From: Thiovibrio sp964588325 | GTDB taxonomy: Bacteria > Desulfobacterota > Desulfobulbia > Desulfobulbales > Desulfurivibrionaceae | Direction: 5' to 3' | DNA: 64,000 nt | Assembly: GCA_964588325.1 (NCBI GenBank) | Contig: CAZPOR010000010.1 | Span: forward strand, 62,001 to 126,000 | Shown here: positions 18,922 to 27,299 of the stretch, piece by piece | Position numbering within the stretch: the first letter of the stretch is position 1 | Layout: each line of letters starts with the position of its first letter | Position numbers and translations under genes: made by a program | Notes under the pieces: generated by a model | What the model saw: only the letters and a program-made list of their open reading frames with translations | The model's database searches: none | Told to the model about the DNA's origin: nothing

Positions 18922-20124
18922 TTAGAAAAAGGCGGAGGCGCAGAGGCGCAGGGAGACATCCTCCCCGGCCCGCAGGTGCTTCCGGCTGGGCGGCAGGTGG
19001 ATGATGGCGTTGGCCGGTTCGTTTTTGCCCGCGGGGCGGACGGTGAGATTCTTGCCGCTGAGTTTTGCCACCGCGCCTTTCAGATTGAGCAGCCCGGTTT
19101 TTTTCAGGGTCACAGGGGCGGTGAGGGTGGCGCGGGCAAGGGGTGGCAAGGGGCGCGATTGCCCTTGCATGGCGCGCAGGGCCGGCAGGACAAGTTCGTG
19201 AAAAAGGAGGAAAACCGCGGGCGGCGGGCCGGGCAGGGCGAAGACCGGCTTGTTGTTGTAGAGGCCGAACATGGTCGAGCGGCCAGGGCGAACCGCCAGC
19301 GCGGCGTACACAGGGCGAATTCCGAGCTTGGCAAAGGCCTGGGGCAGGAGATCGTAGTTGCCCGGGCCCATGCCGCCGGTGGTGATCACGGCCTGGGAGG
19401 GGCCGTGCAGGGCCTTTTTCAGGGTGGCGACGATCCGGCCGCAGTCATCACTCACCAGGCCGAGATCGCGGGATGTTGCCCCGGAGTCTTTCAGGAGGGC
19501 GGCGAGCAGGAAACGGTTGCCGCCGACGATCTGGCCGGCCTCCGGGGTATCGGCTGTATCGAGCAATTCGCTGCCCGTGCAGATGATGGCCAGATCCGGA
19601 CAGCCAACCACGGGAACCTCGGCTAACCCGCTTTCCGCCAGGAGCGGCAGGTGCTGGGGCTCGATTCGTGCCCCGGCGCGGACAATGGTTTGCTTGGCTC
19701 CCAGGTCCGCGCCTCTGGCGCGGATAAAGGCGCCGGGGTGGGGTGGAGTGTCCACCAGCACCACGGCTCCGGTCCTCTGGCAATGCTCAAAGGGGATAAC
19801 CTGGTTCGCCCCGGGCGGCAAGGCGCCGCCGGTCATGATCGCGATGGCGGTTTTCCCGGCAAGCCGTGGCAGATCGGTGGCGCCAGCGGCAATCTCGCCG
19901 GTTACCTGTAAAGAAACCGGAGTAGCATCGCCGGTCAGGGTGCGGCTGTTGACGGCATAGCCGTCCATGGCGGAACGAGGGAAGGCGGGTACTGCCCGGG
20001 TCGCCTTGATGGTTTGCGCGGCCCTGCGTCCGGTGGCTTCCGAAAGGGCAACCTCCTCCGCGGCGAGGGTGGAGCAGTGGCGGACAATCAGGTGTTGCGC
20101 TTCTTTCAGCGAGAGGGTCGGCAC
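18922..20124 (-). CDS. moeA: Molybdopterin molybdotransferase MoeA
   Basis: A 400-residue enzyme that inserts molybdate into adenylylated molybdopterin. SAMDGYAV near residue 53 and the central GGMGPGNYD loop are MoeA signatures, and the C-terminal domain has ALPGPPPAVFLLFHEL. It follows mobA by three bases. Together with mobA and mobB it supplies molybdopterin guanine dinucleotide for enzymes such as the oxidoreductase at 54547-56661. Confidence 0.94.
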   Translation of the reverse strand: MPTLSLKEAQHLIVRHCSTLAAEEVALSEATGRRAAQTIKATRAVPAFPRSAMDGYAVNSRTLTGDATPVSLQVTGEIAAGATDLPRLAGKTAIAIMTGGALPPGANQVIPFEHCQRTGAVVLVDTPPHPGAFIRARGADLGAKQTIVRAGARIEPQHLPLLAESGLAEVPVVGCPDLAIICTGSELLDTADTPEAGQIVGGNRFLLAALLKDSGATSRDLGLVSDDCGRIVATLKKALHGPSQAVITTGGMGPGNYDLLPQAFAKLGIRPVYAALAVRPGRSTMFGLYNNKPVFALPGPPPAVFLLFHELVLPALRAMQGQSRPLPPLARATLTAPVTLKKTGLLNLKGAVAKLSGKNLTVRPAGKNEPANAIIHLPPSRKHLRAGEDVSLRLCASAFF

Positions 20125-20127
20125 GGC

Positions 20128-20727
20128 TCACACCCCCATGGCGGCAAGACGGGCAAGGTCATGCTGGTGGTTGATGTTCTGAAAGGTGGTGAGATCCGGC
20201 ACAATCTGCAAGATCTCTTCGGCTGCAACCTTGCGGATGCGCAATTTTTCAAACACCATGCCTATCTTGTATTGTTTTTTGCCGAGCTGTTCTTCGATAA
20301 TCGGCAGGGCTTTTTTGCTGTACACCGCGTACAGCGGCTCCGGCCCCTCGTGCAGCCAAGGCAGCACGATGTCATGGTCGCCTTCCAGCGCGCAGAGGAA
20401 ACGGATCAAGTCCGGATTGATCAGCGGCATGTCGCAGCCGCAGACAAAGATGCGGGGCTGGGAGACCGTGCGCAGGGCGGCGTGGATGCCGGCCAGGGGG
20501 CCGCAATCGGGGTAGAGGTCTTTGGCCATGGGCCAGCCGAGGAACCCGTACTCCTCTGGCGTGTTGGTGATGAGCAGGGTTTCGGGAAACAGCCCGGCAA
20601 GCCTGCGGCTGATCCCCTGGATCAAGGCGTCGCCCTGGTGGAGGGCCAGGGCCTTGTTGCTCCCGAAACGTGAGCTTTTGCCGCCCGCCAGAATCACCCC
20701 GGCAACCTGGTCAATCCGCTGGGTCAT
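20128..20727 (-). CDS. mobA: Molybdenum cofactor guanylyltransferase MobA
   Basis: A 199-residue nucleotidyltransferase that attaches GMP to molybdopterin. The N-terminal GTP-binding signature GVILAGGKSSRFGSNKAL and the later CGCDMPLINPDL are diagnostic. Start 20727 overlaps the mobB stop by ATGA, implying coupled translation; the longer frame opening at 20778 would run inside mobB. Confidence 0.94.
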   Translation of the reverse strand: MTQRIDQVAGVILAGGKSSRFGSNKALALHQGDALIQGISRRLAGLFPETLLITNTPEEYGFLGWPMAKDLYPDCGPLAGIHAALRTVSQPRIFVCGCDMPLINPDLIRFLCALEGDHDIVLPWLHEGPEPLYAVYSKKALPIIEEQLGKKQYKIGMVFEKLRIRKVAAEEILQIVPDLTTFQNINHQHDLARLAAMGV

Positions 20728-21383
20728 TCCTGCGGATCCTGGCGGATGGTGATGATGATTTCCCGGGGATCCTGGCACCCCTTGAGCGAGCAGGTCATGC
20801 CGGTGATGGCCTGGCGGAGGAAGCTCTCCACGAAGGCGTTGAGATAAACGGGCTGGCCGTTGACCAGCAGGCTGGTTTTTTGCGTGGGAAAGGGTGTGAT
20901 GAACCGCTCTTCCAGAAAATCCGCCAGCCCGGCGACATCCTCCAGCCCGAAGCAGGGGAGGTCAGCGACCCCGGCGGTGTCGCTGACCATGGCGACCCAG
21001 GTGTCATCCCGGTCCGGCAAGGGGGCCTCATGCTGGGCGCTGCGGAAGACCTCGATTTTGGGCAGACCCAGCCGTTTGTAGCCCTCGGCGATCACCAGGT
21101 CGATATCACCGTAATAGCGGCCCACCAGTTCTTCGATGGTCAGATCCTGGTCCACATCGCGGATGATGCCCAGGCCGGTGGGGGAGGAGAGGGCCACGGT
21201 ATTGGCGCCGGCCTGCTTGTGGCGCCAGGTGTCCTTGCCGGGCTTGTCCATCTCAAAGGTATGGACGTGGTGCTTGATGGTGCCGATGCGGTAGCCGCGA
21301 CGGCGCAGTTCCGGGATGAGTTTTTCAAGAAGCGTGGTCTTGCCGGAGTCGGGCTTGCCGATGAATGCGATGACAGGAGGCAT
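20724..21383 (-). CDS. mobB: Molybdopterin-guanine dinucleotide biosynthesis protein B (MobB)
   Basis: A 219-residue GTP-binding adaptor for MobA. The P-loop FIGKPDSGKTTL is near residue 7, followed by GTIKHH and VIAEGYK. It carries a C-terminal extension of about 50 residues beyond the minimal MobB, with two Cys (MTCSLKGCQD). Start 21383 (MPPVIAF) is chosen because AGGAGG directly precedes it. It lies in the HIT-mobB-mobA-moeA operon. Confidence 0.9.
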   Translation of the reverse strand: MPPVIAFIGKPDSGKTTLLEKLIPELRRRGYRIGTIKHHVHTFEMDKPGKDTWRHKQAGANTVALSSPTGLGIIRDVDQDLTIEELVGRYYGDIDLVIAEGYKRLGLPKIEVFRSAQHEAPLPDRDDTWVAMVSDTAGVADLPCFGLEDVAGLADFLEERFITPFPTQKTSLLVNGQPVYLNAFVESFLRQAITGMTCSLKGCQDPREIIITIRQDPQE

Positions 21384-21414
21384 GGCGGTATCTGTGGTGT
21401 CGGCGGTTTTCGGT

Positions 21415-21756
21415 TCAGCCCGGAGGCCACGACATGGCCCGGCCTCCGAGAACATGCAGGTGCAGGTGGAAGACGGTCTGCCCCGCCTCGGCGCCGTTAT
21501 TCATGACCAGCCGGCAGTGTTCCGCGCCGTTTTCCCGGGCCAGTTGGGCGCCGACGCGGACGACCTTGCCGATGAGCTCCTCGTCCTCGGCGGAAATCGC
21601 CCCCGGGCCGCAGAGATGTTTCTTGGGGATGACCAGAAAATGGGTGGGCGCTTGGGGAGAGATGTCCCAGAAGGCGACGACTTCATCGTCCTCATGCAAT
21701 TTTTTGGCAGGGATTTCACCGCTGGCGATCCTGCAGAAAAGACAGGGGCTGCTCAT
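21415..21756 (-). CDS. HIT-family protein (HINT-like purine nucleoside phosphoramidase)
   Basis: A 113-residue histidine-triad protein. FCRIASGEIPA at the start and the triad HLHLHVLGG near the C-terminus identify it as a HINT-type nucleotide hydrolase; the CxxC at positions 5-8 is a common zinc-binding variant. ATG 21756 has AAGGA upstream. It is the probable first gene of the molybdenum cofactor operon, 31 bases before mobB. Confidence 0.92.
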   Translation of the reverse strand: MSSPCLFCRIASGEIPAKKLHEDDEVVAFWDISPQAPTHFLVIPKKHLCGPGAISAEDEELIGKVVRVGAQLARENGAEHCRLVMNNGAEAGQTVFHLHLHVLGGRAMSWPPG

Positions 21757-21981
21757 CCTTTTCTCCTTGGTTTTCGTGGTTCGCGGGGGAATGATTTGGC
21801 GCAGGATACTGTCCGGGCCGGATTCTGTCAAATGTAAAGCAAGAGCGGCAGGTCATGGGGCAGTCTCCCTGGTGACAGTTTTCCGCTATTCTGGTACTGT
21901 GACTGTGTGCTGCGTGGCAGGCAATGCCATGCGGATGGGCACACCCCGCAAATTCACCGGAAAACCAGCAGAGGACAGGCG

Positions 21982-22314
21982 ATGCGTCAGTTTGTTGTCG
22001 ATGAGTTGAGCAAAGAGGAGCAGGACAATCTGGAGTCATATCTGAAACGGACCTTGAAGGCAGGCCCCATGGAGGGGATGTTCTGGCTGGAGCTTCCGGA
22101 GGATGTGTTGGCTGAAGCTCAGCAGGGGCATGAGCAATGCGGGCCTTTTTTCTTCGGGATCGAGCTGGGACGGAGCCGGTTGATTGCCGAATTTCTGGTT
22201 CGCAGCCAGAGTAACTTGCATTGTTCATGCATCAGCTATTCCACCCCGGCGCAACGCCAGTTTTTGCTTGGTTTCCTTGACCGGATGCTTGCGGATGAAC
22301 ATATCAAGGCGTAG
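21982..22314 (+). CDS. Hypothetical protein of 110 residues
   Basis: A soluble acidic protein, MRQFVVDELSKEEQ, with no signal peptide or recognised motif. It has a CxC pair (LHCSCI) and a helical C-terminus. A GAGGACAGG ribosome site precedes the ATG at 21982. The following L,D-transpeptidase starts six bases after its stop, so the two are probably one transcript. I do not recognise the family. Confidence 0.6.
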   Translation: MRQFVVDELSKEEQDNLESYLKRTLKAGPMEGMFWLELPEDVLAEAQQGHEQCGPFFFGIELGRSRLIAEFLVRSQSNLHCSCISYSTPAQRQFLLGFLDRMLADEHIKA

Positions 22315-22320
22315 AGGCTG

Positions 22321-23382
22321 ATGGTGCGGAGCGCCGTTTTTTTCTGGCTGGGGTTGGGGATCTTTTTCGGATATCAGGCCGAACCGTGCCGGGGTGGAAC
22401 CGAAGAGGGTCTTACGGAAAAACAGTTTGTCTGTCCGTTTCCCGAGAGGACAGGCGAGGTTTTGTCCCTGACCTATGCCCAGATCCTGGGGGATGCTGTT
22501 CCCGTCTATGGCCAGCCGCAGGACGAGCGTGCCGGGGTGGCGCCGGTCCGGGTTACCAGGCCGGGCTTCATGTGGGTCAGTCTCAGCGAGACCCAACCGA
22601 TCATGGTGGATGGCCAGGGGTGGTACAAAATCAATGAGCGGGAATACCTCCGGGCGGACAAGCTCCGGCTCGCCAAGCCTTCCGGCTTTCAAGGGGTTCT
22701 GGTGCCGCGGGATTTTGACAAGAAATTTGCCTGGATGATCTTTCACACCCGGGTCTCTCAAGGCCCCGGCGTCCCACCGGTTGAAGAGGAGGATCCGGCC
22801 GTGGTGCCGGCGAGATCCCTGGTCATTGTCCATGAGACGCGGGAAGTCGAGCAGCGCAAGTGGTGCAGGATCGGCACCGGCGTCTGGGTTCCTTACAGCC
22901 GCCTGGCCATGGTAGTTCCAGCGCTCCGCCCGGAGGAAGTCGGGGCGTCGGAGCGCTGGATCGAGGTGAATCTTACCGAGCAGACCCTGTCGGCGTATGA
23001 GGGAGACCGGTTGGTTTTCGCCACCCTGGTCTCTTCCGGTGATGAGCGGTTTCCAACGGTCAAGGGGTTGTTCCGGATCTGGGCCAAGGTCAGAATCGGC
23101 AAAATGAGCGGCGGGGAAGGTGACGAGGATCGTTACTATGTCGAGGATGTGCCTTGGCACATGTATTTCCATCAATCATACGGGCTGCACACCTCTTACT
23201 GGCACGATTTTTTTGGCCTGCCCAATTCCCACGGGTGCGTGAATCTGGCGCCCAAGGACGCCCTCTGGCTCTTTGAGTGGACAAGGCCCAAGGCAAGCAA
23301 GGGGAATTGGCAGGAGGCGACCAAGGGTGATCCGGGAACCTGGGTCTGGGTGCATGAAACACCGGTGGCGATGGGGGAGTGA
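22321..23382 (+). CDS. L,D-transpeptidase (YkuD domain), exported
   Basis: A 353-residue protein with an N-terminal signal segment and a catalytic domain in the last 130 residues. The active site reads HTSYWHDFFGLPNSHGCVNL, containing the family SHGCxN nucleophile Cys and the upstream His. Such enzymes make 3-3 peptidoglycan cross-links or attach lipoproteins to the wall. The N-terminal 200 residues look like SH3-type wall-binding modules but are not clearly assigned. It converges with a second transpeptidase at 23390. Confidence 0.88.
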   Translation: MVRSAVFFWLGLGIFFGYQAEPCRGGTEEGLTEKQFVCPFPERTGEVLSLTYAQILGDAVPVYGQPQDERAGVAPVRVTRPGFMWVSLSETQPIMVDGQGWYKINEREYLRADKLRLAKPSGFQGVLVPRDFDKKFAWMIFHTRVSQGPGVPPVEEEDPAVVPARSLVIVHETREVEQRKWCRIGTGVWVPYSRLAMVVPALRPEEVGASERWIEVNLTEQTLSAYEGDRLVFATLVSSGDERFPTVKGLFRIWAKVRIGKMSGGEGDEDRYYVEDVPWHMYFHQSYGLHTSYWHDFFGLPNSHGCVNLAPKDALWLFEWTRPKASKGNWQEATKGDPGTWVWVHETPVAMGE

Positions 23383-23389
23383 GGCGAGG

Positions 23390-24067
23390 TTACTGCTGAA
23401 TGACAACCTCGGTGCCCAGGGCGACGACCTTGAATAATTCTTCAATGTCCTTGTTGCGCAGGGCTACGCAGCCATAGGTCCAATCCCAGGTTTCCCCCCC
23501 GCCATGGATGAATATTTCGCCGCCCAGGGGGGTGTCCCAGGGGGGGATGGATTTTTTGGAGATTCTCTCGATGATCCGGTCGCGGTCGTTTTTGGTGATG
23601 AGTTTTTGCTCCAGACCGCGCTCCGCGTCTTCAATGCTGGGGTAACTCAAGCCAAGGGAGAGGTAGTATTTGCTGCGCGGGTTTTTCATGCAGATGTAAT
23701 AGCTCCCCTCCGGGGTGCGTTTATCCCCCTGGCGGACTTTGTCGCCAACCGGGTTGAAGCCGAGCTTCACGGGGTAGGTGCGGAGCAGCTTCTCCTCGGA
23801 ATAGAGGAAAAGCTTTTTCTTGGCTTTTTTGATGACTATTTTGGGGGCCTTGAGGGGGGCGGTAACCGGCAGTCCCGGGTCGATGTCTTCGGTATCCAAA
23901 AAGGGGAGGGGGCACGGGATATCCGCCGGTGGAAGCTGGACGATTTGGGGAGGAGTCTGCGTGGAGCAACCGCTGTGCAGCAAGGGGAAGGAAATGATGA
24001 GCAACAGGAAGAGGAGTGTCTTGGGGGGGGAGATTCCCCGCACGGTGAGTCGCGATTTCCAGATCAT
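23390..24067 (-). CDS. L,D-transpeptidase family lipoprotein
   Basis: A 225-residue lipoprotein with lipobox LLHSGC after a hydrophobic stretch. The YkuD domain follows, with FIHGGG then WTYGCVAL, the HG...TxGC catalytic pattern. The KAKKKLFLY and GDKRTPEGSYYI segments are typical of the ErfK/YafK branch. A run of eight C (24023-24030 on the plus strand as G) lies 13 codons after the start and could slip. Start 24067 places the signal peptide correctly; the frame opens farther upstream at 24238. It is convergent with the previous gene, eight bases apart. Confidence 0.86.
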   Translation of the reverse strand: MIWKSRLTVRGISPPKTLLFLLLIISFPLLHSGCSTQTPPQIVQLPPADIPCPLPFLDTEDIDPGLPVTAPLKAPKIVIKKAKKKLFLYSEEKLLRTYPVKLGFNPVGDKVRQGDKRTPEGSYYICMKNPRSKYYLSLGLSYPSIEDAERGLEQKLITKNDRDRIIERISKKSIPPWDTPLGGEIFIHGGGETWDWTYGCVALRNKDIEELFKVVALGTEVVIQQ

Positions 24068-24236
24068 AGTGCGAAGTCCGTCATGATGTTGATTCGCAGA
24101 CACGTTCCAGAGGTTCCCGTTGCCGGAAATTGCTGGCGTCCGGCAGGAGGTCACATCCCGCATCGGCAATGGTAAAGCCTGAAAAATCATACGATATTCA
24201 TGCCGGGAATGCACAGGAAAATTCGATTTTCGGCGC

Positions 24237-24272
24237 AAAAAAAAATCCCCGGCCGATGAGGGTCAGGGATTT
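24237..24272 (-). terminator. Terminator of the TusA/DsrE operon
   Basis: On the minus strand, ATCCCTGACC pairs with GGCCGGGGAT (one mismatch, one wobble) around a short loop, followed by nine T residues. It lies 32 bases after the last small gene of the operon. Confidence 0.85.
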
Positions 24273-24304
24273 GCTTCAGTCCGCAAGGGCTGGAAAAGTC
24301 TTGC

Positions 24305-24478
24305 TTACCACCAGCAGATGGTCTGGTCGGCCGCGAAAACCTTATCCAGTAAAGCGCTGTAGTCCGGGCTCTCAACGTTGAGGTCAAAGGACTCAACATC
24401 ACGGCCCCCGGAGACGATCTCCACCAGCTTCTTGGTGTCGTCACTGGGCTCGGAACGGTATACATTCAAGAGTTTCAT
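24305..24478 (-). CDS. Small conserved-looking protein of 57 residues in the TusA/DsrE operon
   Basis: This gene is too short for ordinary ORF cut-offs. It reads MKLLNVYRSEPSDDTKKLVE and ends DKVFAADQTICWW, with a GGAGTG ribosome site ahead of the ATG at 24478. Its only Cys is followed by two Trp at the very C-terminus, an arrangement reminiscent of sulfur-carrying C-terminal cysteines in sulfur relay proteins, but that is inference. It lies 36 bases after the second DsrE-like gene and is followed by the operon terminator. It corresponds in position to one of the small hypothetical genes of the YTD sulfur cluster. Confidence 0.72.
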   Translation of the reverse strand: MKLLNVYRSEPSDDTKKLVEIVSGGRDVESFDLNVESPDYSALLDKVFAADQTICWW

Positions 24479-24514
24479 TGGAACACTCCTTGTCGTTGTG
24501 GGTCAATAAGTATC

Positions 24515-24829
24515 TTAGCTCTTGTCGGAGCGGAGGATGCCGTAGGGGATGATGATCTCAAGGTCGCGCAACTGCTGGCCGATCTCCTCAAGGGAGATCT
24601 TGACCATGCCGTGTTTTTCGACATTGGCGTCCACGGTGGTGTAGACCTCGCCTTCCATGTCGCGAACCCACTCGATGTTCTCCTTGTGGTAGTCGCTCAG
24701 TTCGGGCAGCTCGTTGTTCATGACATAGGCATACGAGTACATGTTCTCGACGGCCAGACCCAGGGTGGAGCGGATGCCGTCCAGGGTGTATTCCTTGTTT
24801 ACCAACAGAAAACCTACTTTCTTGGACAT
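24515..24829 (-). CDS. DsrE/F-like family small protein
   Basis: A 104-residue protein, MSKKVGFLLVNKEYTLDGIR, with the alternating strand-helix pattern of the DsrE/DsrF/TusCD fold and a C-terminal IIPYGIL strand. It has no Cys, so it is unlikely to carry sulfur itself and may be a structural partner of the Cys-containing DsrE at 24840. It lies ten bases after that gene and has a clear GGAGA ribosome site. The fold is a judgement from sequence pattern, not certain. Confidence 0.65.
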   Translation of the reverse strand: MSKKVGFLLVNKEYTLDGIRSTLGLAVENMYSYAYVMNNELPELSDYHKENIEWVRDMEGEVYTTVDANVEKHGMVKISLEEIGQQLRDLEIIIPYGILRSDKS

Positions 24830-24839
24830 GGTTCTCTCC

Positions 24840-25154
24840 TTATAAGGTCAGGTAGCATTCGTAGTCTTCAATGATTTCGCCATGCTGGGACTGGGTGGCC
24901 ATCTTCTTGGCCTCGAGACCCTTGGGGATGTCGGCGGGATCATAGCCTGCGTTCTTGTAGCTGTCCACGCAGATGGACACGTCGTCCGCCAGTTCGCAGA
25001 GCGCCGGGAATTCCGGGCACTTGGTCAGATGAACGGCATACCAACTGAAGAAAACCTTTACCTTGGAGCCCTTGGCCTTGGCGGCCTTGGTGATCCCCAT
25101 GACATGGCGCATGTTCTGGGGGGAGGTAACAAAAATACCTAAACTTTTAGCCAT
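24840..25154 (-). CDS. dsrE: DsrE-family sulfur relay protein
   Basis: A 104-residue protein, MAKSLGIFVTSPQNMRHVMG, with a DsrE-like fold. Cysteines occur at TKCPEF, PALCEL, SICVDS and YECYL; the DsrE family transfers sulfane sulfur through a conserved Cys. Start 25154 follows GGAGACAGGAA; the frame extends to 25304 without a site. It sits between tusA and a second DsrE-like gene, forming a tusA-dsrE-dsrE-like-small protein operon. Confidence 0.8.
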   Translation of the reverse strand: MAKSLGIFVTSPQNMRHVMGITKAAKAKGSKVKVFFSWYAVHLTKCPEFPALCELADDVSICVDSYKNAGYDPADIPKGLEAKKMATQSQHGEIIEDYECYLTL

Positions 25155-25225
25155 TTCCTGTCTCCTGATGCAAAATTGAAGGCGCGGGACTTGTGTCCTG
25201 GCCGCGTCGTGTGGAGTAAAAAAGC

Positions 25226-25486
25226 TTATTTTTTCTGGAGGTAGAAGCGGATGAAACCGGAATCTTCCTTTTCGCCCAGGTAGACATGGCCGGAACGGGT
25301 GCACCAGCCGGGCAGGTCGTTGCGGGAGCCGGGATCGGTGCCGAGGATCTCCAGGATCTCGCCGGCGTTGATCTTGTCCATCTCTTTCTTGGTGCGCAAC
25401 AGGGGCATGGGGCAGCTCAGGCCTTTTGCATCCAGGGTGCGGGTCGGGGTGATACCATCGGGGGCTACTTTAATATCGTCGCTCAT
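25226..25486 (-). CDS. tusA: TusA-family sulfurtransferase
   Basis: An 86-residue sulfur carrier. The CPxP motif is CPMP at residues 25-28, with LDAKGLSCPMPLL typical of TusA/SirA, and a second Cys in PGWCTRSG. TusA passes persulfide sulfur between proteins. GGAGG lies directly upstream of the ATG at 25486. It is the first gene of a minus-strand operon with two DsrE-like genes, divergent from the YeeE/YedE transporter: the gene set of the YTD cluster. Confidence 0.93.
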   Translation of the reverse strand: MSDDIKVAPDGITPTRTLDAKGLSCPMPLLRTKKEMDKINAGEILEILGTDPGSRNDLPGWCTRSGHVYLGEKEDSGFIRFYLQKK

Positions 25487-25952
25487 GGTTTCCTCCTTAA
25501 AAAGGGTGTAGGGGTAATTTTTGCAAATTCAAAAAAATTAAGAAATAAGCGCCAGCGAATTATACACGGCAACTCGGATCCCTCCAGGCGTGACGGGATC
25601 TTTTTACACAAAAAAACACTCAAGCTCTTTCGTATACCATTGGGTCTCTACCAATATTCATGGGGCATGTCAAGGGAATTTGTGAATGGCGGTTCATGGT
25701 GCGGCAGAGAGGAAAAGAGGCCATAATTCAAGAAGATTATGCGGTGTGAGCGGGTATGGATGTATTGGGATACGGAGGGCGAATCCGGGAAAATGGTTTG
25801 TCAAACTTGACAAAATTTTAAGGCACGGGTAAAGGGGGGTATCGGTACAGTCACAGTATGGTCTTGACAATTTCAACGGGTTTTTTCGTTTTTTGGATGG
25901 CAGGCTTATCGTTTTGTAATTATTTGCAAAAAAATGGGAGAGGAGGTCTGGA
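25487..25952. other. Intergenic region between tusA and the YeeE/YedE gene (466 bases), divergent control region
   Basis: No gene was found. It contains the start-side signals of two divergent units. An 18-base perfect palindrome lies at 25797-25814. Two TTGACA boxes occur at 25807 and 25863 on the plus strand, either of which could be a -35 for the transporter gene. Near tusA it is AT-rich with A/T runs. Confidence 0.6.
25797..25814. promoter_or_regulatory. Perfect palindrome overlapping a -35-like box upstream of the YeeE/YedE gene
   Basis: TTTGTCAA-AC-TTGACAAA is an 8-2-8 perfect inverted repeat about 140 bases before the transporter start. Its right arm contains TTGACA, a consensus -35 box, and TAAAGG lies 17 bases farther, so a bound regulator would probably repress. 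The regulator is unknown; the half site resembles Crp/Fnr-type TTGxC sites, but the spacing differs. Confidence 0.55.
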
Positions 25953-27215
25953 ATGGGCGAAGAAAGCGTTATGGGGAGTAAGGTCAAGGATCTGTACAAA
26001 AAACTGTGCAAGGACGAGTGGAATTCCGTCACGGCGGGGATCATCGTCGCCTTTTTGAGCGTGCTGGTTCTGGTCTGGGCTCGGCCGTGGGGCGCGGTTG
26101 GCGCCATCCGGAACTGGGGGGAATGGATCATCTACGGACTCGGCCTGTGGGATACCATCGGCCTGTGGGAGGCTGCCGCTCCCAAGAGCGCTCTGCTCGA
26201 CACCGGCTCGGTGATCGGCATTGGTTTTGTGGCCGGGGCCTTTTTATCCGCCAACCTGGGTGACAACTTCGACATCCGCATCCCGCCGGTTCTGGAGATT
26301 GTCAAGGGGCTGGTGGCCGGTGTGCTCATGGGCATCGGTTCCGCCTTTGCCGGAGGCTGCAATGTGGGCGGCATGTACAATGCCATCGGCAATCTGGCCG
26401 CCAATGGCTTTGCCATGTGGCTGGGATTGATAATGGGCGTGATTCTCGGTCTCAAGTACATTTACTGGGAGATGGAGAACATCACCTGGGGGTCCGGCGG
26501 CGCCAAGACCATCGAGGTTCCGGTGCCCATGCGCAGGATCCTCGGCATCCTGGCCCTGGTTGGCTTGATCTGGGGCGCCTATGCCTATGGAGATCAGGTT
26601 ATCCATGTGGCGGACTATGACAACCTCGGCGAAGAGGACTATCTTGGCATCGCCGGCGGTTTGAGCGGCCTGCTGCTCATTGCCGCCGCGATCGGCTACA
26701 CTATGCAGCGCGGCCGCTGGTGCATGGTGCAGGCTTTCCGTGAGCCGCATATGACCGGCGACTGGACCTTGGCGCGGGGCGTCATGGTGAGCATCCTGCT
26801 CCTTGCCGTCGGCGTTGCGGTGGTCAAGGCCACCGGACTCCGTGAGCCGGTGCATTATGTGCGCGGCACCTTCGGTTTTGGCGCGGTGTTCGGCGGGCTT
26901 GTCTTCGGGCTTGGCGCCATGCTGGCGGGCGGCTGCGGTTCCGGCAGCCTCTGGCGGGTGGGCGAAGGCCAGGTCAAGCTGTGGCTGACCGTTGTTACCT
27001 TCGGAGTCTCCAACGCCATTTTGACCCCAAAATTTAAGGAATGGGCCTGGGAAGGCACTGCCGAGGAAAGCGGATTGCTCGGCCAGTGGATTTACATGCC
27101 GGACACCTTTTTGGGATACGGCGGCACCCTGGCGGTGATCGCTCTGTCCATGTGTCTCTGGTACCTCGTCGTCAGTTGGAACGAGGATACCGGCAAGCTG
27201 ATGGTTGAGATGTAG
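25953..27215 (+). CDS. yedE: YeeE/YedE family (TsuA-like) thiosulfate/sulfur-compound transporter
   Basis: A 420-residue polytopic membrane protein with two YeeE/YedE half domains. Conserved cysteines lie in GGCNVGG (near residue 136), RGRWCMVQAFRE (257) and GGCGSGSLWR (328), the residues that handle thiosulfate in characterised TsuA proteins. AGGAGG precedes the ATG at 25953. It is divergent from tusA-dsrE and has its own terminator, and together they match the YTD gene set linked to sulfur disproportionation. Thiosulfate is the likely substrate by family; polysulfide or another sulfur species is possible. Confidence 0.9.
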   Translation: MGEESVMGSKVKDLYKKLCKDEWNSVTAGIIVAFLSVLVLVWARPWGAVGAIRNWGEWIIYGLGLWDTIGLWEAAAPKSALLDTGSVIGIGFVAGAFLSANLGDNFDIRIPPVLEIVKGLVAGVLMGIGSAFAGGCNVGGMYNAIGNLAANGFAMWLGLIMGVILGLKYIYWEMENITWGSGGAKTIEVPVPMRRILGILALVGLIWGAYAYGDQVIHVADYDNLGEEDYLGIAGGLSGLLLIAAAIGYTMQRGRWCMVQAFREPHMTGDWTLARGVMVSILLLAVGVAVVKATGLREPVHYVRGTFGFGAVFGGLVFGLGAMLAGGCGSGSLWRVGEGQVKLWLTVVTFGVSNAILTPKFKEWAWEGTAEESGLLGQWIYMPDTFLGYGGTLAVIALSMCLWYLVVSWNEDTGKLMVEM

Positions 27216-27258
27216 ATGTAGCGTTCATCATGCCGCTGGCCGGCATGGGTGACGATGG

Positions 27259-27299
27259 ATCGCATTCCCCGGGTGTTTCGGGGAATGCGATTTTTTTTT
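27259..27299 (+). terminator. Terminator of the YeeE/YedE gene
   Basis: ATCGCATTCCCC and GGGGAATGCGAT form a perfect 12-pair stem with a short loop, followed by nine T residues. It lies 43 bases after the stop codon. Confidence 0.93.

Noticed and set aside
21757..21981. Possible molybdenum cofactor riboswitch ahead of the HIT-mobB-mobA-moeA genes
   Set aside because: No conserved Moco aptamer sequence or extended stem pattern was seen in the 225-base gap.
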